Notes under the pieces: generated by a model | Seen by the model: only the letters and a program-made list of their open reading frames with translations | The model's database searches: none | Told to the model about the DNA's origin: nothing | Part shown: positions 29,026 to 37,684 of the stretch, piece after piece | How the letters are laid out: every line of letters begins with the position of its first letter | Position numbering within the stretch: the first letter of the stretch is position 1 | Assembly: GCA_947388185.1 (NCBI GenBank) | Contig: CANDQP010000013.1 | Coordinates: 1 to 43,349 of the forward strand | Length of the DNA stretch: 43,349 nucleotides | Source: an uncultured Dorea sp. | Lineage (GTDB): Bacteria; Bacillota; Clostridia; Lachnospirales; Lachnospiraceae | Direction: 5' to 3' | Program-made: the position numbers and the translations under genes

Positions 29026-30090
29026 TTAATTTTTTTCCGATCTTAGGCCAACCCAGACTTTGACCGTTTCGACGGCATAGCCTAAGCCCTGCGCAATTTT
29101 CTCTACTTCTATTCCCAAATTGTAAAAGTTTCTGGCGGCTTCCTGCGCTTTTTTCAGTTCTCCTTTCTTCTCGCCTTTTCTCTCGCCCCTTATCTCTCCT
29201 CTCATCTCTCCTCTTAGCTCTCCTTTTCTCTCTGCTTCCATTCTCATCTCTCGGATTGCCTGGCACATGTCTACTTTCCCCTCTCTTTCTTCATAGTTCA
29301 ACTGGGTATTCGTAATCACCTCTATTACATCTACCGCTCTTCGCTCTACTTCCCTAAACCGTTCCTCATTTTCTCTCAGAATTCTGTCCAACTCTTCTTT
29401 ATTCTTCGAATATTTGATAAATAGCAGTACTTCCCGGAGACTGGACTGCAATTTCCCAATCTCTTCATCCGACATCTGCGCCGGCGCGATCACATGCAGC
29501 TTATAATCATTCAAACATACCTTCACCTTCGGGTCGGTCACTTCCATCATTTCTAGCAGACTCAGCGGTCCTGTCCACTCGTCCGCACCAAAATATATGG
29601 TCACCGTTACCGACGGGATTAATCTGTCGTCATTCCAGAATCCACTTAAGAACTCATGGGAATCCGGTGTTTTCTTCCCATCTTCTGTATTCTCTTCACC
29701 TGATTCCTGTTTCTGTTCTTTCTCCTTCTGCATCGCTTTTCGATGGGACTTTGCCGCCTCACTCACCTGTCCGGCATATTCCAATGCATCGTAAAGATTA
29801 TTCCGGACCGCCATTGCATTGTGGATTTTCGCCTGGGCTTCCGCTCCATAGATCACATATTCCAGCTTCCCATCTGTCTTCACCGCACACAGCTTCTGTA
29901 CGTCCCTGAACTTCTGCACCGGTACTGCCGCTCCATCCGCTCCGTATGGAAGCGCAATCTCTTTAGGATCCCGTTCTTCTAACTGTTCTGGTGTGATTAT
30001 CTGTTGGCCACCATATATATAATAGTTAAATACGTCCGAGAATATATCTCTGTCCGATATATAATCTTTTGTAATTGTGTCTGCCTTCAA
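29026..30090 (-). CDS. Rpn-family recombination-promoting nuclease/putative transposase, paralog 2
   Basis: Same motifs as paralog 1; one fewer 4-aa repeat unit in the tail; TTG start. Confidence 0.85.
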   Translation of the reverse strand: MKADTITKDYISDRDIFSDVFNYYIYGGQQIITPEQLEERDPKEIALPYGADGAAVPVQKFRDVQKLCAVKTDGKLEYVIYGAEAQAKIHNAMAVRNNLYDALEYAGQVSEAAKSHRKAMQKEKEQKQESGEENTEDGKKTPDSHEFLSGFWNDDRLIPSVTVTIYFGADEWTGPLSLLEMMEVTDPKVKVCLNDYKLHVIAPAQMSDEEIGKLQSSLREVLLFIKYSKNKEELDRILRENEERFREVERRAVDVIEVITNTQLNYEEREGKVDMCQAIREMRMEAERKGELRGEMRGEIRGERKGEKKGELKKAQEAARNFYNLGIEVEKIAQGLGYAVETVKVWVGLRSEKN

Positions 30091-30186
30091 TTGACTCTCA
30101 CCGCCACTTTCATTATACTAGAATCAACACCTAACTTCAACCAATCCCGAGAATCAGAATTCCGCAAATATCCATATAAAAAGCGG

Positions 30187-30221
30187 AAAGGGACACAGAG
30201 CATTGCTCCATATCCCTTTTG
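30187..30221 (-). terminator. Terminator-like hairpin downstream of DUF6147-like gene
   Basis: Minus strand AAAAGGGA-tatggAGCaatGCTctgtg-TCCCTTT then ccgcTTTTTa. Confidence 0.55.
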
Positions 30222-30236
30222 TCTTACTGTACGTTC

Positions 30237-30385
30237 CTGTATCCGGGAAGACTGTGTGAAGTACCGCATACGACGACTTTGACCCGTTTCGTGGGCCTAC
30301 GGTTTCTCAAATGTAAGGTCGAAATCAAATTAATAGTTTCCTATTTTGCACCGGATGCGGTACTTCCCACAATCTTCCCGAACAG
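30237..30385. repeat. Imperfect ~35-bp inverted repeat with ~79-bp interior
   Basis: CTGTATCCGGGAAGACTGTGTGAAGTACCGCATACG (30237-30272) vs reverse complement of 30352-30385, CTGTTCGGGAAGATTGTGGGAAGTACCGCATCCG; right arm followed by T7. Confidence 0.8.
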
Positions 30386-30518
30386 TTTTTTTGTTTTTTC
30401 CGCTAAGTCTTTTGTTTTTTTCGGACTCCCGTCCTCAGATTGCATTTTTTCAATATTCAGTTTTAATGTACTACATTGGTTTTCTTATTTTTTTAACACT
30501 CTGGATGGATGGTTTGTA

Positions 30519-30995
30519 CTACTCAACATAGACGCCATCAGTAAAGGAACTACTCATATCATGGTTCGCAAGATGTGTACACCGTACTCGATAGTAATAA
30601 CCACCTTCTACCTGCAAAGTTCTGGTTGATGCTGCCCGGTCAGTATTTGAATTTTCTTTCTGCCATCCAGTATACATAGACCAAGCCGTATCTCCTTTTT
30701 TAGCTCTTTCTATTGAAACTCCTATAGCAACTCTATCTACCGTATGAGCAGCAATAGTGGTTCCACCGGCATATATTTTGCCAGGTCCGAGTCTAACACA
30801 CTTGGAATATCCTGTAAGAAGATCCACTCCTCTGGTTATTTGGGTACCATATCCTATCGACTCTTCTTCATGCGTCAAATAGGACCCATCCAATACAGGA
30901 TCTTGTGACGCTGCTTGCGCATTATCTGTCAATGTAAGTAGCATGCAAATCATCAACATCAGCACACAGCATATGGATCCAATTCTCTTTATCAT
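30519..30995 (-). CDS. Secreted small protein, DUF6147-like
   Basis: Signal peptide 'MIKRIGSICCVLMLMICMLLTLTDNAQA'; 'VEGGYYYRVRCTHLANHDMSSSFTDGVYV'. Confidence 0.75.
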   Translation of the reverse strand: MIKRIGSICCVLMLMICMLLTLTDNAQAASQDPVLDGSYLTHEEESIGYGTQITRGVDLLTGYSKCVRLGPGKIYAGGTTIAAHTVDRVAIGVSIERAKKGDTAWSMYTGWQKENSNTDRAASTRTLQVEGGYYYRVRCTHLANHDMSSSFTDGVYVE

Positions 30996-31068
30996 AATTC
31001 ACCTCCTCTTATACTAAATCCTTACCCTCGTTATATATACACATAACTCGCCAAAAACTGACGCGGAT

Positions 31069-31932
31069 TTAGGAAAAAAATAAATTATCTACAATTATTT
31101 CAAATTCTGCTTTACTCATTGTACCTATTAAAAAATATTCCAATCCTTGATATTCGAAATTAGCCGAATATCGCCTTGTCAATGAATCCTTTATTTGATA
31201 CTCTTTTATCTTTATTTTGCAATCACTTTTTTCTACTATATATTCTTCCACCTTTTCGTCTTCGATATCAATCCCCCATGACGTACCAGAAAAGGATGCA
31301 TTAATAAAATACCTAACATTCTCCTCTCCGTAACTATAACTCAATTCTGCTATTTGAAATTTTTTATCTATTTCTACTTCCCGAAATACCATTCTCTGAG
31401 GTCCTGTTAAAATTTTTACAGGATCTACCCCAAATACATCTTTAATTTCCTGGTATGCCTCCTCTTCATCCTCCTGTACAATTATCAAATTATCATCACT
31501 AGAATTTATCTTCTGTACTTCTCTATTCCCAACCATCTGAGTGACCATCTGTATTATCCTCTCCGGTCCTCCCAAACTATTCACCCCAACAGCCATTGCC
31601 AGCACCAACGCTGCCGCAAGCCCGATATACATCCGAAACCGCTTTTTCTTCCGTCTCGTCTTGCTCCTGGCCTCTTCTCTCGCTTCTTCCTCCATAACCC
31701 TGCGTCCAATCTCAAGTGCTTTCTTATCCGCTTCTGACATATTCGCATACAAGTCTTCTTGCCTCATGGCTTCTATCTTCTCGCTAATCCCCGCAAATAG
31801 AGCTGCTTCCATCCCTTCCGGTACACTAAGATTATCGTCTTCCAGAATGGATGCCTCTTCCTCTCTTGCGGCTCTGTCAAACTCTTCTTTTATTGCTTGT
31901 TCCAGTCGATCCATATTTTCCTTCATTCTCAT
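31069..31932 (-). CDS. Anti-sigma-like single-pass membrane protein (DUF4367-like ectodomain)
   Basis: Cytosolic N-terminus, TM 'MYIGLAAALVLAMAVGVNSL', ectodomain ending 'GTMSKAEFEIIVDNLFF'. Confidence 0.7.
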   Translation of the reverse strand: MRMKENMDRLEQAIKEEFDRAAREEEASILEDDNLSVPEGMEAALFAGISEKIEAMRQEDLYANMSEADKKALEIGRRVMEEEAREEARSKTRRKKKRFRMYIGLAAALVLAMAVGVNSLGGPERIIQMVTQMVGNREVQKINSSDDNLIIVQEDEEEAYQEIKDVFGVDPVKILTGPQRMVFREVEIDKKFQIAELSYSYGEENVRYFINASFSGTSWGIDIEDEKVEEYIVEKSDCKIKIKEYQIKDSLTRRYSANFEYQGLEYFLIGTMSKAEFEIIVDNLFFS

Positions 31933-32010
31933 TCCTCATAATCAGTCATGTGGTTACCTTAATAACCGGCTGCCATACAGCATAGCGCATGGCGCCGTGA
32001 GAGTTATTGT

Positions 32011-32190
32011 TCACTCCTGGACTATGCACCACGCTGCACGGTCACAGACCAGCACATTATCAGGGCAGAAATCCGGCCTCTTGCCGTAAGGCAACTTGAC
32101 ATAGTCCGGATTCGTTGCTGCGAACACCATAGGCGTGAACTGTAACCCGTGTGAACTGTAACCTGAAATCTTCTTCTTTCTCTTGACCAA
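32011..32190 (-). CDS. Possible 59-aa small ORF (uncertain)
   Basis: TTG start; LVKRKKKISGYSSHGLQFTPMVFAATNPDYVKLPYGKRPDFCPDNVLVCDRAAWCIVQE; not in ORF track; promoter-like TTGACA upstream. Confidence 0.25.
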   Translation of the reverse strand: MVKRKKKISGYSSHGLQFTPMVFAATNPDYVKLPYGKRPDFCPDNVLVCDRAAWCIVQE

Positions 32191-32272
32191 ATCACCTGTA
32201 AACGTATAATATAATTATAACACATATGTCAAAATATATATTCTCATACATTATCAAGATTGGGAGGTCATT

Positions 32273-33337
32273 ATGAAACGCATTATCCTAACTGGCGGCG
32301 GCACTGCTGGCCATGTAACACCGAATCTGGCTCTGCTTCCACGCCTTAAAGAATTACAATACGATATCCATTATATCGGCTCTTACCACGGTATTGAGAA
32401 GGAATTGATCGAGCAATTTGGTATTCCCTACCATGGTATCTCTTCCGGAAAGCTGCGCCGCTATTTCAGTGTGCAAAACTTCACTGATCCTTTCCGGGTG
32501 ATCAAAGGACTTGGAGAAGCCAAGAGACTTGTCAAGCTCCTGAATCCTGATGTGATCTTCTCCAAAGGCGGATTTGTCTCTGTCCCTGTCGTTCTTGCAG
32601 GCAAGAGCCGCCATGTGCCGACGATCATTCATGAATCAGATATGACCCCCGGTCTTGCAAACAAACTATCCATTCCTTCTGCGACCAAAGTCTGCTGTAA
32701 TTTTCCAGAGACTCTAAAACATCTGCCTGAAGGGAAGGCTGTATTAACAGGTTCTCCGATCCGGCAGGAATTGTTGTCCGGCGACAAATACAAAGCGAAA
32801 GAATTCCTGCATTTTACGTCCGACAAACCTGTAATCATGATCGTCGGCGGAAGTCTGGGTTCTGTAGCTGTCAACGAAGCTGTCCGAGGCATCCTTCCCG
32901 AGCTTCTGAAGTCTTTCCAGGTCGTCCATCTCTGCGGCAAAGGGAAGGTAGATCCATCCCTCAAGGACCTAGAAGGCTATGCGCAGTTTGAATATGTCAA
33001 GGAAGAACTGAAAGACCTGTTCGCACTGACAGAGCTTGTAATCTCCAGAGCCGGAGCCAATGCTATCTGCGAATTACTCGCACTGCACAAGCCAAATCTT
33101 CTGATTCCGCTATCTGCCAATGCAAGCCGCGGCGATCAGATCCTCAATGCCCGTTCTTTTGAACGGCAGGGCTACAGCGTCGTACTGGAAGAAGAAGAAC
33201 TTACTAATCAAGTACTTCTGGATTCCATCATACATTTGTATGAAAACCGCAGTTCCTACATAGATGCCATGAAGAATTCTCCGCAGCAGAACTCCATTGA
33301 CACGATCATAGATCTGATCGAAACTGCCGCAAGATAG
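32273..33337 (+). CDS. murG: UDP-GlcNAc:undecaprenyl-PP-MurNAc-pentapeptide GlcNAc transferase
   Basis: 'GGGTAGHVTPNLAL', 'HESDMTPGLANKL', 'GGSLGSVAVNEAV', 'ISRAGANAICELLALHKPNLLIPL'; RBS gggagg. Confidence 0.94.
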   Translation: MKRIILTGGGTAGHVTPNLALLPRLKELQYDIHYIGSYHGIEKELIEQFGIPYHGISSGKLRRYFSVQNFTDPFRVIKGLGEAKRLVKLLNPDVIFSKGGFVSVPVVLAGKSRHVPTIIHESDMTPGLANKLSIPSATKVCCNFPETLKHLPEGKAVLTGSPIRQELLSGDKYKAKEFLHFTSDKPVIMIVGGSLGSVAVNEAVRGILPELLKSFQVVHLCGKGKVDPSLKDLEGYAQFEYVKEELKDLFALTELVISRAGANAICELLALHKPNLLIPLSANASRGDQILNARSFERQGYSVVLEEEELTNQVLLDSIIHLYENRSSYIDAMKNSPQQNSIDTIIDLIETAAR

Positions 33338-33344
33338 CCCAGTG

Positions 33345-33444
33345 CCCCTTCAGAGTGGGCGGACTTTGTCCGGTAAGGTATACCCAAGGGCATACCGTAA
33401 TGCATACCCTTTCAGGGCGGGCGGACTTCGTCCAGCAAGGTATA
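33345..33444. repeat. Two ~38-bp imperfect direct repeats, each with a GGAC-tt(t/c)-GTCC mini-hairpin
   Basis: CCCCTTCAGAGTGGGCGGACTTTGTCCGGTAAGGTATA (33345-33382) and ACCCTTTCAGGGCGGGCGGACTTCGTCCAGCAAGGTATA (33406-33444). Confidence 0.75.
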
Positions 33445-33446
33445 GA

Positions 33447-33477
33447 AAACAGGTGTCGGGATAATCGGCACCTGTTT
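33447..33477. terminator. Hairpin between convergent murG and sigma gene
   Basis: AAACAGGTG-tcgggataatcgg-CACCTGTTT. Confidence 0.7.
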
Positions 33478-34064
33478 CATGCTTTATCTAAATGCGCATA
33501 CTCTTCCGCATAATTTTCGCGCATCCATCTTCTTGCACGATACAATACAGCTTGCAGAACCTCCAGAGTCACACCCATCTTTTCTGCGACTTCTTTCTGT
33601 GGTTTTTCCAAAACATATGTAATCGTAACGGCATCATACCATCTTGGACTCTTCGCATACAATGCTTCAAATATTTTCTCTTTCAACTTCATGTACTGCC
33701 GCTCCTTCATCTTTCTCAAGAATATATCCTCTGGATTCTCCGCGATCTCAGCAGAATCTGCTTCCTCTCCGCCAATGAAATCCTCTACCAGATATTCCCG
33801 TTCCAGGTCTCTATTCCGATTCAACGCCATATATTTGGTTGTCAGAATCAGCCATCCTCTGGCCGCTTCCGGGTTAATATTTTCTCTGTTCACATACAGT
33901 TTCAGAAAAACAGTCTGTGAGATTTCTTCTGCTTCATGGTGATTCCCAGAGTACTTTACAGCCGTTTTGTATACGATTTCCGCATTTGTTTTATAAATTT
34001 TATCAAAATCTGTATTCCCTCTTAGTTCCATCTCCATTTGCCTATCTTTTGTTTCCGTATCCAT
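33477..34064 (-). CDS. ECF-type RNA polymerase sigma factor
   Basis: 'FDKIYKTNAEIVYKTAVKYSGNHHEAEEISQTVFLKLYV' sigma2; 'QKEVAEKMGVTLEVLQAVLYRARRWMRENY' sigma4. Confidence 0.88.
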   Translation of the reverse strand: MDTETKDRQMEMELRGNTDFDKIYKTNAEIVYKTAVKYSGNHHEAEEISQTVFLKLYVNRENINPEAARGWLILTTKYMALNRNRDLEREYLVEDFIGGEEADSAEIAENPEDIFLRKMKERQYMKLKEKIFEALYAKSPRWYDAVTITYVLEKPQKEVAEKMGVTLEVLQAVLYRARRWMRENYAEEYAHLDKA

Positions 34065-34065
34065 T

Positions 34066-34476
34066 CTACCATCTCATCTTAGCCAGTAATTCCTCTTTAT
34101 CTTCGTCTGCTAACTCACCCATCTTCCATCCAAGTCCAACGCCATCGTCCTTATACCTTGGAATCATATGCAGGTGAAAATGAAACACCGTCTGTCCTGC
34201 AGCCTCTCCGTTATTCTGTACAATATTATAGCCGTCACATCCAAGGATTTCCGTAAGCTTCGTGATCATCTTCTTTGCCAGAACCAGCACCTTTGCCGCT
34301 AACTCATCATCCAGCTCATAAAGATTCGCATAATGTTCCTTTGGGATGATCAGCGCATGCCCCTTCGCCGCCGGGCTGGCATCCAGGATCACCCGGAAAT
34401 CTTCATCCTCATACAATGTAGCCGTAGGAATCTCTCCATTAGCAAGTTTACAAAATATACAATTTTCACTTTTCAT
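34066..34476 (-). CDS. HIT-family protein
   Basis: 'CIFCKLANGEIPTATLYEDEDFRVILDASPAAKGHALIIPKEHY', 'GQTVFHFHLHMIPRY'. Confidence 0.95.
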   Translation of the reverse strand: MKSENCIFCKLANGEIPTATLYEDEDFRVILDASPAAKGHALIIPKEHYANLYELDDELAAKVLVLAKKMITKLTEILGCDGYNIVQNNGEAAGQTVFHFHLHMIPRYKDDGVGLGWKMGELADEDKEELLAKMRW

Positions 34477-34559
34477 ATCTCTCTTCCTCCCTGAAAAAAA
34501 TAATTGATTATTTTCACCGCCAATGCTAAACTGATACATCAGAAAGGGCGGTAATTACT

Positions 34560-35342
34560 ATGTTCTCAACGACAGACTATGACAAACTACGACTTATTAT
34601 GGAAGAAAGTCCCGAGAAAAAAGAACTTCTCACAAGACTTCTGGAATCTCATCGGATGGAAGTCAGTACCATCAGCCATGAAATCCGTAATCCACTGACA
34701 CTTGTATACAGTACGCTCCAATTGATCGAAGCACAGCATCCGGAAGTCCGCTCTATCCGTCACTGGGACTCCATGCGCCAAGATATCGAATATATGAACC
34801 AATTACTGGCAGAACTCTCTTCTTACAATAACGGGGAGAAGCTGACTCTTACAAGTTCTGACACAACCGTATTCCTCAGAACACTCGTATTATCCTTCGC
34901 TTCTTCTCTTATGGATACCGAGATTGAATTCACCTCCAGGATCGCACCGAACCTTCCGGCGCTCCTTATAGATTCTGTCAAGATCCGCCAGACACTTCTG
35001 AATCTCCTGCGCAATGCACAGGATGCGGTCTCTTCCTGTACGGATTCACAGAATGCAGTCTCTTCCCCCGGAGACTCCTATCATCCTTCAATCCGTCTGG
35101 ACGCAGAATATAAGGGCCATGCGGTCACTATCTCGATTACCGATAACGGTGTTGGAATCGATGCCGGAGAACTGACATCCATCTTCGATCCCTTTGTCAC
35201 TCACAAAAAAGGCGGAACCGGCCTTGGACTTGCCATTGCCAAACGGATCGTCTCGGCTCACGGCGGCTCCATCCATGCCGAATCAACGCCCGGCGAAGGC
35301 TCTTCCTTTATGATCACTCTTCCGGTACAGCAGGACGCTTAA
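34560..35342 (+). CDS. Soluble sensor histidine kinase
   Basis: 'ISHEIRNPLTLVYSTLQLIE' H-box, 'LLNLLRNAQDAV', 'ITDNGVGI', 'KGGTGLGLAIAKRIVSAHGGSIHAES'; no TM segment. Confidence 0.93.
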   Translation: MFSTTDYDKLRLIMEESPEKKELLTRLLESHRMEVSTISHEIRNPLTLVYSTLQLIEAQHPEVRSIRHWDSMRQDIEYMNQLLAELSSYNNGEKLTLTSSDTTVFLRTLVLSFASSLMDTEIEFTSRIAPNLPALLIDSVKIRQTLLNLLRNAQDAVSSCTDSQNAVSSPGDSYHPSIRLDAEYKGHAVTISITDNGVGIDAGELTSIFDPFVTHKKGGTGLGLAIAKRIVSAHGGSIHAESTPGEGSSFMITLPVQQDA

Positions 35343-35897
35343 CACAAATCCAGTCATCAGCCCTCCAATATGTGCCATATTGTCCACGCCGCCGCTGGTT
35401 ATTCCATAATAGAGGCTGATAACGATCATAAATAAGATCCCCTTACCGGAAATATCCCTGATTCGTCCTCTGTTACGCATTACTACATATAACAATGCAC
35501 CGATAACCCCAAAAATCGCGCCGGATGCACCGGCTGATACAGCATACTCTCCTGTCCAGACATCATAAACTGCAGACAGGAGATTGCCTCCCAGACCGCT
35601 CAAGATATAGATAAGCAGAAAACGGAACTTACCGATCTCTATCTCCAGGTTCCATCCGATCACAGCCAAAGTGATCATATTATTCATCAGATGCTCAAAA
35701 CCAAAGTGAAGAAACATACTGGATAAAAAACGGTAATATTCTCCTTCCTCCTGGATCATCGGAACAAACATTGCACCATGATCTAACAGGAACCTTCCAT
35801 CCTCCGTCATTCCCTGGCTGGTAAGTAAAAAGAACACGATCACATTGGTCGCTGCCAGTATAACGGTACAGGGTGCCTCTACTCTTCTATTATTCAT
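35283..35897 (-). CDS. Rhomboid-family intramembrane serine protease
   Basis: 'FEHLMNNMITLAVIG', 'VSAGASGAIFGVIGALLYV' (GxSG), 'HIGGLMTGFVLSVLL'. Confidence 0.93.
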   Translation of the reverse strand: MNNRRVEAPCTVILAATNVIVFFLLTSQGMTEDGRFLLDHGAMFVPMIQEEGEYYRFLSSMFLHFGFEHLMNNMITLAVIGWNLEIEIGKFRFLLIYILSGLGGNLLSAVYDVWTGEYAVSAGASGAIFGVIGALLYVVMRNRGRIRDISGKGILFMIVISLYYGITSGGVDNMAHIGGLMTGFVLSVLLYRKSDHKGRAFAGR

Positions 35898-36097
35898 GTG
35901 TGATACAGTCGCTTTCTGGTATATTTTTTTGTTTCTTTTGTCAGTATACCATATTTACTTAGATATAGTAACCGGCATTTGTTATATTTTACCATTCTTC
36001 TTAGATATCCACAATCTGATTCCTATAAAATTGTATCTTCTTTAACAAATTCTGTCCAGAAATAGTTGCGACTCGAAACAAAATCAAAACAAACGGC

Positions 36098-36811
36098 CTA
36101 TAATTCTTCTTCCTCAATATGCAATCCATCCCAGTCTCCCCATTTTGGCTTTCTGCGTTTGCCAAGAAGATGCTTCACCGGAGTCCAAGTCCAGAAGTTC
36201 CCTGTCTCCCGCATAACAGCTCCTTCCCATTTCTGTTCCTGGTTCAGGTCATATCCGCTCCCGGCTTCCAGTTCTTCCTCATCTGCCGCTTCATCTGCCT
36301 CTGCCGGCTTCTGCAGACATTCCGCCGTAAGCTTTTCCAGGCTGTAGTTTTCCTCCATCGTCCTTTTATGTAGCAGGAATATCATCTCAATGCCTTCCTG
36401 GTCCTGATAATCCGCCTGCTTGACAAAATACTCCGTAAGCCCATGAAACTCCTCCCACAAGTCTTGCTGTGCCGGCGGATAGTAGCAGAAGAAATACCTG
36501 TCGTTCTCGTAGAAGATATATTCCGGGCTGAGCAGGATACAGTGAATGTTCAACAAAAAAGTTTCCACTTCCTTCACCACCATTCTCATATCCCTGAGAA
36601 ACATTTTTATGTCTTGTGAGCTTATTTTACTTCTTTCATACATTGCTTTCATCGATATCTTCCCGCTGACATCATAATCATAATAACTGCTTTCATTCAT
36701 TCCTCTGCCTCCAGTCTTAAGCAGCCCTTCCAGATTATTCGCCTTCAGCATCCGCATCTGATAATCTTCTCTGTAGAATACTTTCTCCTCAATAGTGATC
36801 TTACGCTCCAA
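36098..36811 (-). CDS. DUF6382-type protein of Flp/Tad cluster
   Basis: 'MNESSYYDYDVSGKISMKAMYERSKISSQDIKMFLRDM...ILLSPEYIFYEN'; TTG start at 36811 preceded by AAGGAG. Confidence 0.75.
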   Translation of the reverse strand: MERKITIEEKVFYREDYQMRMLKANNLEGLLKTGGRGMNESSYYDYDVSGKISMKAMYERSKISSQDIKMFLRDMRMVVKEVETFLLNIHCILLSPEYIFYENDRYFFCYYPPAQQDLWEEFHGLTEYFVKQADYQDQEGIEMIFLLHKRTMEENYSLEKLTAECLQKPAEADEAADEEELEAGSGYDLNQEQKWEGAVMRETGNFWTWTPVKHLLGKRRKPKWGDWDGLHIEEEEL

Positions 36812-36813
36812 TC

Positions 36814-37221
36814 CTACTCCTTCTTTCCCTTCCATCTTCTCAGGTCCCTGATGGTTTTCTCCGGCTCTGTGACCGAAGCTCTCTTCATGACAGACACCCT
36901 CATATATCTCCGTGACGCATCCGCCGTCACTTCGATCTCGTCTTTGCTGATTCTGACTGCCGCACGGGGTCTGGCGAATAATATGCACTTATTCCCTGTG
37001 CGTTGATGGAACAGGCTTTCCAGTTCCCCTTCCTTCACACCATCCTTCTCCCGAGCCTTCACACTTCCGACAACGGCAGTCTCATATGCCGCGCCAGACA
37101 ATATGTTCTTATCGTGATAATAGAAGACTGCCAGTATACAGCTCATGATCAGGAATAGTATCATGGGTATGAGAAACGACATCTCTACCGTGATACTCCC
37201 CTGCAGTTCATATCTCTTCAT
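36814..37221 (-). CDS. TadE-like pilus assembly protein
   Basis: 'LQGSITVEMSFLIPMILFLIMSCILAVFYYHD' class III prepilin-like N-terminus. Confidence 0.82.
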   Translation of the reverse strand: MKRYELQGSITVEMSFLIPMILFLIMSCILAVFYYHDKNILSGAAYETAVVGSVKAREKDGVKEGELESLFHQRTGNKCILFARPRAAVRISKDEIEVTADASRRYMRVSVMKRASVTEPEKTIRDLRRWKGKKE

Positions 37222-37252
37222 CCTCTCCACCCTCTTCACTCTCTTCCATTCC

Positions 37253-37684
37253 TTACCGCAGCACACTCATCAAATACCCCGCCGACAGAAACGGGAAGAA
37301 GGGAATACTCAGCTTTCTGGACATTTTCTTCACTGTTAACCCGGCAGCGGAGAACACTGCAAGCAGGAAAAAAGCTCCCGCAAGCACCATGAGCAGTTCC
37401 CACAGCCCAAGATAGATCCCCAGGATCAGAATCGCCAGGCTGTCCCCATATCCCAGGCTCTCCCCGGTAATTCTGCTGACCAGGAGAAACGACATACCAA
37501 CTCCTATCCCGCCCAGAATCAATATGATATCTCCTCTTCCAATAAAAATCTGATATCCAACCGCCAGCAAGCTTCCTATAATCAAACACTTTGACGGTAT
37601 TCTTCTCTTATAAATATCCGCCAGAGACAAGCCTGCCAGCATCCCCATGCAGACTATCCTGCTTACCGTCCACATCTGGAACAC
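37253..37684 (-). CDS. A24-family prepilin peptidase (TadV/CpaA-like)
   Basis: 'SLADIYKRRIPSKCLI' and 'SLGYGDSLAILILGIYLG' (GxGD). Confidence 0.9.
   Translation of the reverse strand: MFQMWTVSRIVCMGMLAGLSLADIYKRRIPSKCLIIGSLLAVGYQIFIGRGDIILILGGIGVGMSFLLVSRITGESLGYGDSLAILILGIYLGLWELLMVLAGAFFLLAVFSAAGLTVKKMSRKLSIPFFPFLSAGYLMSVLR

Larger units (their letters stand above)
27908..30090 (-). repeat. Direct tandem duplication of a ~1.07-kb rpn-like gene
   Basis: 27908-28984 and 29026-30090 nearly identical by eye along most of their length. Confidence 0.92.

Noticed and set aside
28985-29266. N-terminal extension of the 452-aa ORF (MPGNPRDENGSREKRRAKRRDERR...)
   Set aside because: It is the 3' end of paralog 2 read in another frame; alignment to paralog 2 places the true TTG start at 28984.
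27908-30090. Interpreting the Rpn tandem as an IS element
   Set aside because: No terminal inverted repeats or target duplications seen at the copy boundaries; 'putative transposase' in the family name does not imply an IS.
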